Shown: positions 18,144-27,502, counted from the first letter of the stretch. The stretch is 33,826 nucleotides of DNA from an uncultured Lachnospiraceae bacterium (GCA_947628225.1 CANQYY010000020.1:1-33826), one strand, 5' to 3'. Numbers and translations are program-made. Notes: generated by a model not told the origin, from the letters alone.

Positions 18144-18154
18144 GAGGATTGAAA

Positions 18155-18880
18155 ATGGAAGAATGGAAAGAGTTTTCTGCGAAGACGGCAGATGAAGCTT
18201 TGACAAATGCATTGATACAGATGGAAACGACAAGCGACCAGATTGAATATGAGGTTTTAGAGGAAGAAAAAAGCGGTATTTTAGGATTATTCAGCAAACC
18301 GGCGCGTATTCGCGTCCGCAAAAAAGGAGATGTTGTAAACACCGTGCGCAATTTTCTCCAAAAAACTTTTGAAGCCATGAATCTTGCTGTAGAAATTATT
18401 TTGGATTATGATACCGTAGATAATGTAATTAACATTGAGTTAAAAGGGGAAGATATGGGCGTGCTGATCGGAAAGCGGGGACAGACGCTGGATGCGTTAC
18501 AATATCTTACCTCTCTTGTAGCGAATAAAAAACGTCCGGATCAATATATCAAAATTAAGATGGATACGGAAAATTATCGTCAGAGAAGAAAAGAAACGAT
18601 AGAAAATCTGGCAAGAAATGTGGCAAGCAAGGTTAAGAAGACAGGCAGGCCGGCTTTTCTTGAGCCGATGAATCCTTATGAGAGAAGAATTATCCATGCA
18701 GCATTGCAGTCGGATATTTATGTGGAAACCCACAGCGAGGGAGAAGAACCGCATAGAAAGGTAGTAGTAACAACCAGTAAAGATTACACAGGCATGCCAA
18801 AGAAAAATAATTATCGGGGAAGACGAAACAATAATTATCACAGAAATCGGAAAAAAAATTATCCGGAAAATGAAGATTAA
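18155..18880 (+). CDS. jag: RNA-binding protein Jag/KhpB
   Basis: A 241-residue RNA-binding protein with three parts: an N-terminal Jag_N domain (about 1-55), a KH domain around 75-145 with a GKRG loop (GVLIGKRGQTLDALQYL) and an R3H domain around 150-205 (NPYERRIIHAALQ). An Asn/Arg-rich tail of about 30 residues follows. In other Firmicutes it works with KhpA in cell elongation and sporulation control. I chose ATG 18155 because GGAGG (18143-18147) is seven bases away; the earlier TTG at 18149 is only one base from it. Confidence 0.94.
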   Translation: MEEWKEFSAKTADEALTNALIQMETTSDQIEYEVLEEEKSGILGLFSKPARIRVRKKGDVVNTVRNFLQKTFEAMNLAVEIILDYDTVDNVINIELKGEDMGVLIGKRGQTLDALQYLTSLVANKKRPDQYIKIKMDTENYRQRRKETIENLARNVASKVKKTGRPAFLEPMNPYERRIIHAALQSDIYVETHSEGEEPHRKVVVTTSKDYTGMPKKNNYRGRRNNNYHRNRKKNYPENED

Positions 18881-18886
18881 GTGTGA

Positions 18887-18912
18887 AAGGCTGAATCTTA
18901 TGATTCAGCCTT
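18887..18912 (+). terminator. Hairpin after jag, weak terminator
   Basis: AAGGCTGAATC (18887-18897) pairs perfectly with GATTCAGCCTT (18902-18912) around a TTAT loop. The following bases (ACTGTTTCTT) are only moderately T-rich, so it may act as a partial terminator or a stabilising 3' hairpin before mnmE. Confidence 0.55.
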
Positions 18913-18937
18913 ACTGTTTCTTAGGTAGGAAAAAAAT

Positions 18938-20323
18938 ATGAAATATCAGGATACGATAGCAGCCATAGCTGTTTCTTCCAAAAACGGAAGCATTAGTGTA
19001 ATTCGGATCAGTGGAGAAGATTCGCTGAAAATAGTCAGTGAAATTTTTTTCGATGCGCAGAAAAAAAATATAGATTTGGAAAACTGCCCAACCCATACGA
19101 TTCAATATGGTTTCATCCAAAAGGAAAAAGAAGAAATTTTGGATGAGGTCTTGATTTTAATTATGAAGGCGCCCCGCAGCTATACGGCGGAGGATGTAGT
19201 GGAAATACAATGCCATGGGGGCGCTTTTATCTGTCAGCAGATTTTAGGATTGCTGGTCAGAAAAGGCGTAAGAATTGCGGAGCCGGGAGAATTTACAAAA
19301 CGAGCTTTTTTGAATGGGCGTCTGGATTTATCGCAGGCGGAATCGGTTATGGATGTAATTCAGTCGAAAAGCGAAGCGGCGTTAAAAAATTCCTTATCAC
19401 AGTTAAAGGGAACGGTAAAGGAAAAGATTGTTTTTTTGCGGGAGATGATGCTGCAGGATCTGGCGTTTCTGGAAGCTGCGCTGGATGATCCGGAACATTT
19501 GTCACTGGAAAATTTTTCCTCCACTATGGAGGAACATGCCAAAAAGCTCCAGGACGAGGTTAATGAGCTAATAAAGAACAGTGACAATGGCAGAATCATA
19601 AAAGAGGGAGTGCGGACAGCCATTATCGGAAGGCCGAATGTGGGAAAGTCTTCTTTTTTAAATTGTATTTTGCGGGATGACCGGGCAATCGTAACCGACA
19701 TACCGGGAACGACCAGGGATACGCTGGAAGAGGAATTAAAAATTGGCGAAACCCTCCTGCAACTAATCGATACGGCGGGCATTCGCGATACAGAGGATAA
19801 AATTGAAAGCATAGGAATTGAAAAAGCAAAAAAATCTGTCGCGGATGCGGATTTTATCCTTGCCATTGTAGACAGCAGCCGGGAACTGTCCGAGGAGGAT
19901 ATTCATGTTTTTGATCTGATGGAAGGAAAGCCGGGAATTATTTTACTGAATAAATCCGATCTGGCTTCTGTCCTTACGCCGGAACAGATACAAAAAAAGA
20001 CAGACAGAAAGGTATTTTTATTTTCTGCCGCGACCGGAGAGGGTCTGAAGGAATTAGAGGCTTACCTGAAGGAATTATTTTTGTTTGACAAAGTGTCCTG
20101 TCAGGATGAGATTTATATCACAAATATAAGGCAAAAGCAGGCTCTTTATGAGGCGGCGGAAAGTTTAACGAAACTTAGGGAAACGATCGAGGCGGGGATG
20201 CCGGAGGATTTATATTCCATTGATTTATATTATGCTTATGAGGCGTTAGGGAAAATTATCGGCGAAACGGTAGAGGATGATATTATTGATAAAATTTTCA
20301 GGGAATTTTGCATGGGAAAATAA
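18938..20323 (+). CDS. mnmE: tRNA modification GTPase MnmE
   Basis: A 461-residue enzyme that with MnmG adds the carboxymethylaminomethyl group to U34 of certain tRNAs. The N-terminal tetrahydrofolate-binding domain covers about 1-120, followed by the helical domain with an inserted G domain: GRPNVGKSS near 230, TTRDTLEE near 263, DTAG near 281 and NKSD near 345. The protein ends in the required C-x-G-K motif (CMGK). Length is normal. It is followed 28 bases later by mnmG, its partner. Confidence 0.97.
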   Translation: MKYQDTIAAIAVSSKNGSISVIRISGEDSLKIVSEIFFDAQKKNIDLENCPTHTIQYGFIQKEKEEILDEVLILIMKAPRSYTAEDVVEIQCHGGAFICQQILGLLVRKGVRIAEPGEFTKRAFLNGRLDLSQAESVMDVIQSKSEAALKNSLSQLKGTVKEKIVFLREMMLQDLAFLEAALDDPEHLSLENFSSTMEEHAKKLQDEVNELIKNSDNGRIIKEGVRTAIIGRPNVGKSSFLNCILRDDRAIVTDIPGTTRDTLEEELKIGETLLQLIDTAGIRDTEDKIESIGIEKAKKSVADADFILAIVDSSRELSEEDIHVFDLMEGKPGIILLNKSDLASVLTPEQIQKKTDRKVFLFSAATGEGLKELEAYLKELFLFDKVSCQDEIYITNIRQKQALYEAAESLTKLRETIEAGMPEDLYSIDLYYAYEALGKIIGETVEDDIIDKIFREFCMGK

Positions 20324-20351
20324 GAGAATTTTCTGTTGAGGGGAGAGAAAA

Positions 20352-22238
20352 ATGAGCGAGTCGGTTTTTACAGAAACATATGATGCGGTCGTAATCGGAG
20401 CCGGACATGCCGGATGCGAAGCGGCGTTAGCTCTTGCCCGCCTGTCGCTGAATACAGTTCTGTTTACAGTGAGCGTAGACAGTATTGCCATGATGCCCTG
20501 CAATCCGAATGTGGGAGGCACGTCAAAGGGACATTTGGTTCGGGAGGTGGATGCTCTGGGCGGAGAAATGGGAAAAAATATTGACCGCACTTTTATCCAA
20601 TCCAAGATGCTGAATAAATCGAAGGGGCCCGCTGTTCATTCTCTGAGAGCGCAGGCAGATAAAAAGGAATACAGCTATTCCATGCGAAAAGTTCTGGAAA
20701 AAACGGAAAACCTCACAATTAAACAGGCAGAGGTTACGGAACTTCTGACAGAGGACGGCGCCATAACCGGTGTAAGAACAAATACCGGGGCGGTGTATTA
20801 CTGCCGGGTATGTGTGCTCTGTACCGGAACTTATCTAAAAGCGAAATGTATTACCGGCGATATTTCTACTTACACAGGACCGAATGGCCTTCAGGCGGCT
20901 AACTATCTTTCGGAATCGCTGGAAAAATTAGGAATTAAGCTGCGGAGATTTAAAACCGGTACGCCGGCAAGAATTGACGGGAGTACGATTGATTATTCAA
21001 AAATGGAGCCTCAGTACGGGGATGAGAAGATTGTTCCCTTTTCTTTTACCAATTCCTCTGAGGATCTGGAGAGGGAACAGGTAAAATGCTGGCTGACCTA
21101 TACAACAGAAGAAACGCATAAGATTATCCGGGATAACCTCAAGCGCTCTCCTCTTTATTCCGGTTACATTAAGGGAACCGGCCCAAGATACTGCCCGTCT
21201 ATCGAAGATAAGGTGGTGCGATTTGCCGATAAGAATCGTCATCAGGTTTTTATTGAACCGGAAGGCAATTATACAAATGAAATGTATATCGGAGGGATGT
21301 CCAGTTCCCTTCCGGAGGATGTTCAGATAGCCATGTACCGGAGTGTGCCGGGACTGGAGAAGGCAAAAATTGTCCGCAATGCCTATGCGATTGAATATGA
21401 CTGTATTGATTCGCTGGAGCTCCTTCCGACTTTGGAATTAAAAAAGGTAGCGGGATTATTTAGCGCGGGGCAGGCGAATGGCAGTTCCGGTTATGAAGAA
21501 GCGGCGGCGCAGGGGTTATTGGCAGGTATCAATGCGGCAATGAAGGCAAAAGGAAAGGAACCGATTATTATTGACCGTTCACAGGGATATATCGGAGTAT
21601 TGATTGACGACCTTGTAACGAAAGGGACAAACGAGCCGTATCGGATGATGACTTCCCGCGCGGAATACCGGCTGCTCCTCCGCCAGGATAATGCGGATGA
21701 ACGGTTGACGCCGATTGGCTATCGGGCGGGTCTGATACCGGAGGAAAGGTATCAGCGTTTTATGGAAAAAATGAAAAGGATCGAAGAAGAAATAGAAAGA
21801 ATCCGAACGACATATGTAGGGAACACCAAAGAAGTTCAGGATTTATTGGAGAACTATCACAGCACGCCATTGATCAGCGGAATTGCTTTGGCGGAGTTGA
21901 TTCGGCGGCCGGAGCTTTCGTACGAGATATTGGCGCCTATTGATAAAGACCGGCCGATTCTTCCGGAGGAAGTAAAAGAGGAGGTCAATATCCGTTTAAA
22001 ATATGAAGGCTATATTAAAAGGCAGCAAAAACAGGTAGAGCAGTTTCACAAATTAGAAAACAAAAAAATCCCGAAAACCATAAATTATTCTGAAATTGGC
22101 AGCCTAAGGTTGGAAGCAATCCAGAAACTTTCCGATATTCGGCCGGAATCGGTTGGACAGGCGGCAAGGATCAGCGGGGTTTCTCCCTCTGATATTTCCG
22201 TACTGTTAGTATATCTGGAGCAATATAAGGAAAAGTAA
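20352..22238 (+). CDS. mnmG: tRNA modification enzyme MnmG (GidA)
   Basis: A 628-residue FAD enzyme, partner of MnmE in making cmnm5U34. The FAD-binding GxGxxG motif is [10 protein letters not shown] (about 15-24), followed by the family segments [28 protein letters not shown] and [21 protein letters not shown]. The C-terminal helical domain that contacts MnmE is present ([19 protein letters not shown]). Length is standard. A GAGGGGAGAG ribosome binding site precedes the ATG. Confidence 0.98.
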   Translation: MSESVFTETYDAVVIGAGHAGCEAALALARLSLNTVLFTVSVDSIAMMPCNPNVGGTSKGHLVREVDALGGEMGKNIDRTFIQSKMLNKSKGPAVHSLRAQADKKEYSYSMRKVLEKTENLTIKQAEVTELLTEDGAITGVRTNTGAVYYCRVCVLCTGTYLKAKCITGDISTYTGPNGLQAANYLSESLEKLGIKLRRFKTGTPARIDGSTIDYSKMEPQYGDEKIVPFSFTNSSEDLEREQVKCWLTYTTEETHKIIRDNLKRSPLYSGYIKGTGPRYCPSIEDKVVRFADKNRHQVFIEPEGNYTNEMYIGGMSSSLPEDVQIAMYRSVPGLEKAKIVRNAYAIEYDCIDSLELLPTLELKKVAGLFSAGQANGSSGYEEAAAQGLLAGINAAMKAKGKEPIIIDRSQGYIGVLIDDLVTKGTNEPYRMMTSRAEYRLLLRQDNADERLTPIGYRAGLIPEERYQRFMEKMKRIEEEIERIRTTYVGNTKEVQDLLENYHSTPLISGIALAELIRRPELSYEILAPIDKDRPILPEEVKEEVNIRLKYEGYIKRQQKQVEQFHKLENKKIPKTINYSEIGSLRLEAIQKLSDIRPESVGQAARISGVSPSDISVLLVYLEQYKEK

Positions 22239-22261
22239 AGAAAACGGGGTATTTATTATTT

Positions 22262-22969
22262 ATGGAAAAAATATGGGAAGAAAATGAAATAAAGATTTCA
22301 GGGGCACAGCAAAAAAAATTTGAAATTTATTTTGAATTATTAATGGAGTGGAATCAAAAAGTAAATCTTACCGCAATTACGGAAAAAGAAGAAGTTATCC
22401 GAAAGCATTTTGTAGATTCCGCCCTTCTGGCAAAATCCCCTCTTTTTTCCCCGGAGCCGGGGACGGAGGTATTGGATGTGGGAACAGGAGCCGGATTTCC
22501 CGGTATGGTTCTAGCCATACTATTCCTGGACTGTTCCTTTACCTTATTGGATTCCCTGAAAAAGCGAATTAATTTTTTGCAGATTTTAATGGAAAAATTG
22601 GAGTTAAATAATGTTCAGCTCTTTCACGGAAGAGCGGAGGATTTTGGAAGAGATGCCAATTTTAGGAACCGATTCGATTTTGTTGTTTCCCGGGCAGTGG
22701 CAGAACTCCCTCTTTTATTAGAATATGGGATACCGTTTGTCAAAGAAAATGGGTATTTTGTGTCCTATAAAGGGAAAAATTACAATAAAGAAATTAAACT
22801 GTCAGAGAATGCGTTTCGCCAATTAACCTGCCAACTGGAAACCGTAGAAACTTATTCCCTGTTTGGAAAAGAAACGGAAAAAAGAGTTTTTTTATTTATA
22901 AAAAACAAGGAAAAGACGAGCAGTAAATATCCGAGAAAAGCAGGAAAACCCAAAAAAAATCCGCTATAA
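22262..22969 (+). CDS. rsmG: 16S rRNA (guanine527-N7)-methyltransferase RsmG
   Basis: A 235-residue SAM-dependent methyltransferase that modifies G527 of 16S rRNA. The SAM motif is DVGTGAGFPGM (about 76-86), with LLDSLKKRINFL after it and VSRAVAELP near residue 143. A basic tail (KYPRKAGKPKKNPL) ends the protein. The ribosome binding site is weak (GGGG ten or so bases upstream). It ends five bases before the first parS site. Confidence 0.95.
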   Translation: MEKIWEENEIKISGAQQKKFEIYFELLMEWNQKVNLTAITEKEEVIRKHFVDSALLAKSPLFSPEPGTEVLDVGTGAGFPGMVLAILFLDCSFTLLDSLKKRINFLQILMEKLELNNVQLFHGRAEDFGRDANFRNRFDFVVSRAVAELPLLLEYGIPFVKENGYFVSYKGKNYNKEIKLSENAFRQLTCQLETVETYSLFGKETEKRVFLFIKNKEKTSSKYPRKAGKPKKNPL

Positions 22970-22974
22970 ATAAA

Positions 22975-23006
22975 TGTTTCACGTGAAACATGTTTCATGT
23001 GAAACA
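22975..23006. promoter_or_regulatory. parS: Tandem parS sites (ParB binding)
   Basis: TGTTTCACGTGAAACA (22975-22990) is a perfect 16-bp parS palindrome. Directly abutting it, TGTTTCATGTGAAACA (22991-23006) differs by one central base. The sites lie between rsmG and soj. ParB loads here as a clamp and spreads, and the position upstream of soj could also regulate soj-parB. Confidence 0.93.
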
Positions 23007-23051
23007 TTTCAAAGTATTTTATAAATAATAGTGGTAATGTAATAATAAAGA

Positions 23052-23060
23052 TGATATAAT
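23052..23060 (+). promoter_or_regulatory. Extended -10 promoter of soj-parB
   Basis: TG-A-TATAAT (TG 23052-23053, TATAAT 23055-23060) is a perfect extended -10; the -35 position (23032-23037, TGGTAA) is weak. It lies about 50 bases downstream of the parS pair. Confidence 0.6.
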
Positions 23061-23103
23061 TATTACTAGCGCAACAGAAAAACTGTAAAAGATGGAGGAA
23101 GCA

Positions 23104-23871
23104 ATGAGTGAAATAATGGCGATTGCAAACCAGAAAGGCGGCGTCGGGAAAACTACTACGACAATTAATTTGTCTGCCGCTCTGGCAGAAAAGAATAAAA
23201 AAGTTTTGGTAATTGATATGGATCCTCAGGGGAACACGTCCAGCGGATTGGGAATTGATAAAGATGAATTGGAAACGACAGTATATCAAATGATGATCGG
23301 GGATAATACTTTTGAAGAATGTGTCCAAAAGGATGTGTTTGAAAATTTGGATGTATTGGCGGCAAATGTTAATCTTGCCGGCATAGAAATAGAAACAATG
23401 GACATGGAAGATAGAAATTATATACTGAAAAAAATAATTTCTCCGGTTCAGGATAATTACGACTATATTATTATCGACTGCCCTCCTTCCCTGAATTCGC
23501 TGACAATTAATTCTATGACAACGGCGGATTCTGTCCTTGTTCCAATCCAATGTGAGTATTATGCGCTGGAGGGACTCAGCCAGTTGATTTATACTATCAA
23601 TCTGGTAAAGGAAAGATTAAATCCGAAGCTGTGTATTAACGGTGTTGTTTTTACAATGTATGATGGAAGGACGAATCTTTCCATGCAGGTAATTGACAAT
23701 GTACGGAATAATTTACAGCAAAATATTTATAATACGATAATTCCAAGAGGAGTAAGGCTGGCGGAGGCTCCCAGCCATGGATTACCGATTACACAATATG
23801 ACAGCCGCTCGACAGGAGCAAGAGCTTATATCGCGTTGGCAGATGAAGTGATTGAAAGGAGCAACAGATAA
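23104..23871 (+). CDS. soj: Chromosome partitioning ATPase ParA (Soj)
   Basis: A 255-residue deviant Walker ATPase that with ParB segregates origins and, in Firmicutes, modulates DnaA. The signature deviant Walker A is KGGVGKTT (11-18), the A' segment is DMDPQGNTSSGLG, and Walker B is IIIDCPPSL. I chose ATG 23104 since GGAGG (23094-23098) is five bases upstream; an in-frame ATG at 23092 precedes that ribosome site. The TAA overlaps the first base of the parB ATG. Confidence 0.97.
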   Translation: MSEIMAIANQKGGVGKTTTTINLSAALAEKNKKVLVIDMDPQGNTSSGLGIDKDELETTVYQMMIGDNTFEECVQKDVFENLDVLAANVNLAGIEIETMDMEDRNYILKKIISPVQDNYDYIIIDCPPSLNSLTINSMTTADSVLVPIQCEYYALEGLSQLIYTINLVKERLNPKLCINGVVFTMYDGRTNLSMQVIDNVRNNLQQNIYNTIIPRGVRLAEAPSHGLPITQYDSRSTGARAYIALADEVIERSNR

Positions 23872-24746
23872 TGGCAGCAAAAAAAATGGGTCTGGGTAAG
23901 GGTCTGGATTCCATGATCCCCCCTAAGGCGACTGCCCGGGCAACAGGAAAATCCGAAAAGGTATCAAAAACAGGAGAAACCATTTTAAAAATAAATGAGA
24001 TAGAACCAAATAAAAAACAACCGAGAAAAAATTTCAATGAAGATTCTCTGTTGGAACTGAGCGAGTCAATTAAACAGCACGGTATTGTCCAACCACTGGT
24101 TGTTACAAGGAAAAAAGATTATTATGAAATCATTGCCGGGGAAAGACGGTGGCGCGCGGCGAAAATGGCAGGGCTGAAGGAAGTTCCTGTTGTGATAAAG
24201 GATTATTCTCCGCAGGAAATAATGGAAGTAGCGTTAATTGAGAATATTCAGAGAGAGGATTTAAATCCGGTGGAAGAAGCGAGAGCGTATCAGGATTTAA
24301 TTAAGGAATTTAATCTGAAACAGGACGAGGTGGCCGAGAAGGTTTCAAAAAGCCGGACGGCAATTACAAATTCCCTCCGTCTGTTGAAGCTGGATGACAG
24401 AATTTTAGAAATGCTGGTGGATGAAAATATTAGCAGTGGACATGCCAGAGCTTTACTGGGACTTTCTGATAAGGAGCAGCAATATACGATTGCCAACCGG
24501 ATTTTTGATGAGAAGCTGAGCGTTCGGGAAACAGAGAAGCTGGTAAAAAATATTGTAAATCCGGCGTCGAAGAAGGAAAAGAAGGAATTAAAAAATGATT
24601 TTGTCTATCGGGATCTGGAAGAGAAATTAAAACAGAAGCTTGGCACTAAGGTTCGCATTAACCGTAAGACAGAGCAAAAGGGAAAAGTTGAAATAGAGTA
24701 TTATTCACCGGAAGAGTTGGAAAAGATTTTGGCGTATTTTAAATAG
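23871..24746 (+). CDS. parB: Chromosome partitioning protein ParB (Spo0J)
   Basis: A 291-residue parS-binding CTPase clamp. The N-terminal CTP domain has the GERRWRAAK motif near residues 89-97 and ENIQREDLNPVEEA near 124-137. A helix-turn-helix follows at about 145-170 (VAEKVSKSRTAITNSLRLL), and the C-terminal dimerisation domain covers about 230-291. It starts on the last base of the soj stop (TAATG), so both are translated together. Its sites lie 865 bases upstream. Confidence 0.97.
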   Translation: MAAKKMGLGKGLDSMIPPKATARATGKSEKVSKTGETILKINEIEPNKKQPRKNFNEDSLLELSESIKQHGIVQPLVVTRKKDYYEIIAGERRWRAAKMAGLKEVPVVIKDYSPQEIMEVALIENIQREDLNPVEEARAYQDLIKEFNLKQDEVAEKVSKSRTAITNSLRLLKLDDRILEMLVDENISSGHARALLGLSDKEQQYTIANRIFDEKLSVRETEKLVKNIVNPASKKEKKELKNDFVYRDLEEKLKQKLGTKVRINRKTEQKGKVEIEYYSPEELEKILAYFK

Positions 24747-24775
24747 GAACATATGTTTGCAAGGAGGAAGAATTT

Positions 24776-25276
24776 ATGTTTAGCTTTAAGGATATTGGTT
24801 TGGAAACCGACTGGATCGTTATTATCAGTCTGGGGATTATTTTATTACTGATGATTTTATGTATTGTGCTGTTGGCGAAGGTAAGTAATTTGAAAAGAAG
24901 ATATGAGTCTTTTATGAGGGGCGCGGACGGGAAAAGCCTGGAGGATGCTTTTCAAAAGAAGTTTGCCAATATTGAATATATTAATGATAAGTTGAGAGAG
25001 GTAGATACAAGGCTGAATGGCATTGATACAAATCTGCTGCAAACCTATCAGAAAATAGGGATTGTGAAGTATGATGCTTTTAAGGAAATCGGGGGGACCT
25101 TGAGTTTTGTTTTGACCCTGCTGACAAAGGATAATGACGGATTTATTTTGAACTCAATGCACAGCAATACCGAAGGGTGTTATACCTATATTAAAGAGGT
25201 TAAGGCAGGCGAAGTATTTGTTGCGCTGTCAGAGGAAGAAAGCCAATCTTTAGAGGAGGCAAAGAACAACAGGTAA
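24776..25276 (+). CDS. DUF4446 membrane-anchored protein
   Basis: A 166-residue protein of the DUF4446 family, commonly found after parB in Firmicutes. A single transmembrane helix lies at about 13-35 (IVIISLGIILLLMILCIVLL), followed by a helical, probably coiled-coil region (about 38-95), and a small globular C-terminal part with the conserved FKEIGGTLSFVLTLL. AAGGAGG stands before the ATG, 30 bases after parB. The function is unknown; the fixed neighbourhood suggests a link to origin segregation or membrane tethering, which is inference. Confidence 0.85.
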   Translation: MFSFKDIGLETDWIVIISLGIILLLMILCIVLLAKVSNLKRRYESFMRGADGKSLEDAFQKKFANIEYINDKLREVDTRLNGIDTNLLQTYQKIGIVKYDAFKEIGGTLSFVLTLLTKDNDGFILNSMHSNTEGCYTYIKEVKAGEVFVALSEEESQSLEEAKNNR

Positions 25277-25288
25277 GGAGTTCTCTTA

Positions 25289-25350
25289 AAAAAGAGCAAA
25301 AAAAAAGCCCTCACCCAGCAGTTGCAGGCCTGCCGAACAAGGACTCGGGA
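25289..25350 (-). terminator. Possible terminator region after tRNA-Lys
   Basis: On the minus strand, after the tRNA, a GC-rich stretch with a short stem (CGGCAG/CTGCTG) is followed, some bases later, by GGGC and a run of nine T. The T-run is clear, the stem is weak. The opposite strand has CTCTT/AAGAG with an A-rich tail just after DUF4446. Confidence 0.4.
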
Positions 25351-25351
25351 G

Positions 25352-25424
25352 TACGCCATTGGGGGCTCGAACCCCAGACACCCTGATTAAGAGTCAGGTG
25401 CTCTACCAACTGAGCTAATGGCGC
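25352..25424 (-). tRNA. tRNA-Lys (anticodon CUU)
   Basis: A 73-base cloverleaf on the minus strand: acceptor GCGCCAT/ATGGCGT, D arm GCTC...GAGC, anticodon stem CCTGA/TCAGG with loop CTCTTAA (anticodon CTT), T arm TGGGG-TTCGAGC-CCCCA, discriminator A. CCA is not encoded. The first pair is G1-U72 rather than G-C. It decodes AAG. Confidence 0.94.
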
Positions 25425-25445
25425 GTACAAATTACCGCAATGACT

Positions 25446-25474
25446 ATTATATAATAGTTGTTTGTAAATTGCAA
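25446..25474 (-). promoter_or_regulatory. tRNA-Lys promoter
   Basis: On the minus strand TTGCAA (25469-25474), 17 bases and TATAAT (25446-25451). TTGCAA is a palindrome and could also serve as -35 for the rightward gene. Confidence 0.65.
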
Positions 25475-25498
25475 GTAAAAATTGATTAATTTTATAGA
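25469..25498 (+). promoter_or_regulatory. Possible promoter of AI-2E family transporter
   Basis: TTGCAA (25469-25474), an 18-base spacer and TATAGA (25493-25498). It shares its -35 with the divergent tRNA-Lys promoter. The -10 match is modest. Confidence 0.4.
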
Positions 25499-25522
25499 AT
25501 AATAGGAAAGACGGAGGAAACT

Positions 25523-26695
25523 ATGGAAAACAGGGAAAAGAAAAACGGATATTTCAATATGCTGAAAGGCTTTTTTTCTAACATCTGGTATTTGGTTGCT
25601 TTTGTGGCAGTTTGTACAATCGTGATTATTTCGATCGTAAACTGGTCGGTAACAGTAGCGGTCATGGCAAAGCTGATTTCGATCCTGATGCCGTTTATTA
25701 TCGGATTTTTCCTTGCCTATCTGATTTATCCGTTAGTCCGCCTGATTCAAAAACCGCTGAACCGGATAAAGGAGGGGAAATGGCCCCGCGTCAAACGGTA
25801 TCTTAGTGTTTTAATTTCTTATTTGATCGTATTGGGCGCCATTACCATAATTGTATTTTTTATTTTTCCTCAGATAAAAGCCAGCGCGAAGGAACTTGGC
25901 AAATTCCTCGGTAAGGTTTACAATTATGTGACAACACACGAAGAAGAGGTAAGCCGCCGGCTGCCGTTGATCGACGTACCGGATATTGTTGCTTATGTAA
26001 AAGAAAACTGGTCGGGACATTTAATGAATTATGGCTCTGATATATTTCCTTATGTATATCGCCTGTCCTCTTCCGTCGTTTCCTTAGTATATGATATTTT
26101 TTTCGGTCTGGTGATTTCGGTCTATATTGTACTGGACAGTAAGAATCTGGTAAAAAACCTGAAACGGATTATTTATGCCATAGCCCCGGCGAAAAAGGAA
26201 GAGGGAGTATGGAAAACGCTAGTGCAGTGTAATCATATCTTTAATGGCTTTTTGTTTGGCAAGGTAATTGATTCTCTGATTATCGGCCTTTTATGCCTGA
26301 TCGCCATGACAATTTTAAGACTTCCCTTTGCGCTCCTGTTAAGCGTAATTGTATGCATTACCAATTTGATCCCCTATTTCGGGCCGATTTTTGGCGCCAT
26401 ACCGGGAGTATTGATTTATCTTTTCATGGATCCGAAGCTGTCGCTGGTTTTTGCGATTATGATTCTTATTTTGCAGCAGTTTGACGGCCTGTATCTGGGC
26501 CCGAAGATTTTGGGAGATTTAACGGGGATTAAACCTTTATGGGTAATCTTTGGCATTACGGTAGGCGGCGCCTATTTCGGGGTGATCGGAATGTTTTTGG
26601 GCGTGCCGACGGTTGCGGTATTCATGTATCTGGTCGATTTATTCATGGAAAAGAAGCTGCAGAAAAAGAAATTGCAGCTATCGGATCCCAAGTAA
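25523..26695 (+). CDS. AI-2E family transporter (PerM/YdiK/TqsA type)
   Basis: A 390-residue polytopic membrane protein of the AI-2 exporter superfamily. Hydrophobic segments occur around 20-40, 48-72, 95-118, 195-215, 255-290 and 295-370, with the family's glycine/proline-rich C-terminal motifs (NLIPYFGPIFGAIPG, YLGPKILG, GVIGMFLGVP). The long soluble stretch between the third and fourth segments (about 120-190) is also typical. Members have been linked to autoinducer-2 export or cation/proton antiport; the actual substrate is not shown here. GGAGG precedes the ATG. It ends at a bidirectional terminator shared with trmB. Confidence 0.88.
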   Translation: MENREKKNGYFNMLKGFFSNIWYLVAFVAVCTIVIISIVNWSVTVAVMAKLISILMPFIIGFFLAYLIYPLVRLIQKPLNRIKEGKWPRVKRYLSVLISYLIVLGAITIIVFFIFPQIKASAKELGKFLGKVYNYVTTHEEEVSRRLPLIDVPDIVAYVKENWSGHLMNYGSDIFPYVYRLSSSVVSLVYDIFFGLVISVYIVLDSKNLVKNLKRIIYAIAPAKKEEGVWKTLVQCNHIFNGFLFGKVIDSLIIGLLCLIAMTILRLPFALLLSVIVCITNLIPYFGPIFGAIPGVLIYLFMDPKLSLVFAIMILILQQFDGLYLGPKILGDLTGIKPLWVIFGITVGGAYFGVIGMFLGVPTVAVFMYLVDLFMEKKLQKKKLQLSDPK

Positions 26696-26800
26696 TTTCT
26701 GAATTTCCATGAAAGAACAGATAATCCGCTTTAATTTTCGGGAGCATTTACCGTGGTTCAGTTTTTGCGCCAGTTTTCGTTGAAAAGAAGAGCTCATAAG

Positions 26801-26838
26801 AAAAAACCTTTTTCTTTATTTTATGAAAAAGGTTTTTT
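26801..26838. terminator. Bidirectional terminator between transporter and trmB
   Basis: AAAAAACCTTTTTC (26801-26814) pairs perfectly with GAAAAAGGTTTTTT (26825-26838) around a 10-base A/T loop. Each side gives a T-run on its own strand, fitting two converging genes. Confidence 0.88.
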
Positions 26839-26863
26839 GCATGGAACTGTTTTTATCATTTTT

Positions 26864-27502
26864 TTACCGGGAAATGACAAATCGGCAGATTGGCTTCCCC
26901 TCTGCGACAAATTTACTTTCGTACTCTGTCATAATATTTCCGGCAAGATATTCACTATGGTGCAGATCATAGGTAATCTCATCAATTTTCCACAAACCTG
27001 ACTGCCGGACAGATTCGACAGAGAAGTCAAACAACATGCGGTTATCCGTTTTAAACTGGAGAATACCGTCCGGACTTAACAGATAATCGTAGAGCGTTAG
27101 AAAAGAAGGGCTTGTTAAACGCCGTTTCGCATGACGCTCCTTTGGCCACGGGTCGGAAAAATTGAGGTAAATTTTATTTACTTCTCCCGGTTCCCATATG
27201 TCCCTAAGATATTTTGCATCCAATCGGAGAAAAAAAAGATTCTCCGGTTTTTCCTCGGCGCAGCGTTCCAGGGCGCGGTACAAAACGCTGGAATACATTT
27301 CGATGCCGATATAGTTAATGTCCGGGTTCTGTTTTGCCAGCGCATGAATAAACTGCCCTTTACCCATTCCAATTTCAATATGGAGCGGATGGCTGTTATG
27401 AAAAAGCGCGCAAAAACGCCCTTTGTATTCCTCGGGGCGCTGGATGACCAAAGGACTGTTTTCAATATATTCCCGGGAGCCTTTTACATTTCGTAATCGC
27501 AT
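26864..27502 (-). CDS. trmB: tRNA (guanine46-N7)-methyltransferase TrmB
   Basis: A 212-residue SAM-dependent enzyme that makes m7G46 in the variable loop of tRNA. The SAM motif is EIGMGKGQFI (about 41-50), followed by NYIGIEMY, and the family motif NFSDPWPKERHAKRRL (about 115-130) carries the catalytic and tRNA-contact residues. Length is normal. GGAGG stands just upstream of the ATG. It is the only protein gene of the 16-31 kb stretch on the minus strand, so it runs head-on to replication, back to back with the HD-GYP gene. Confidence 0.96.
   Translation of the reverse strand: MRLRNVKGSREYIENSPLVIQRPEEYKGRFCALFHNSHPLHIEIGMGKGQFIHALAKQNPDINYIGIEMYSSVLYRALERCAEEKPENLFFLRLDAKYLRDIWEPGEVNKIYLNFSDPWPKERHAKRRLTSPSFLTLYDYLLSPDGILQFKTDNRMLFDFSVESVRQSGLWKIDEITYDLHHSEYLAGNIMTEYESKFVAEGKPICRFVISR

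Noticed and set aside
18149..18154. TTG start for jag
   Set aside because: It leaves a single base between GGAGG and the start, whereas the ATG at 18155 has normal spacing.
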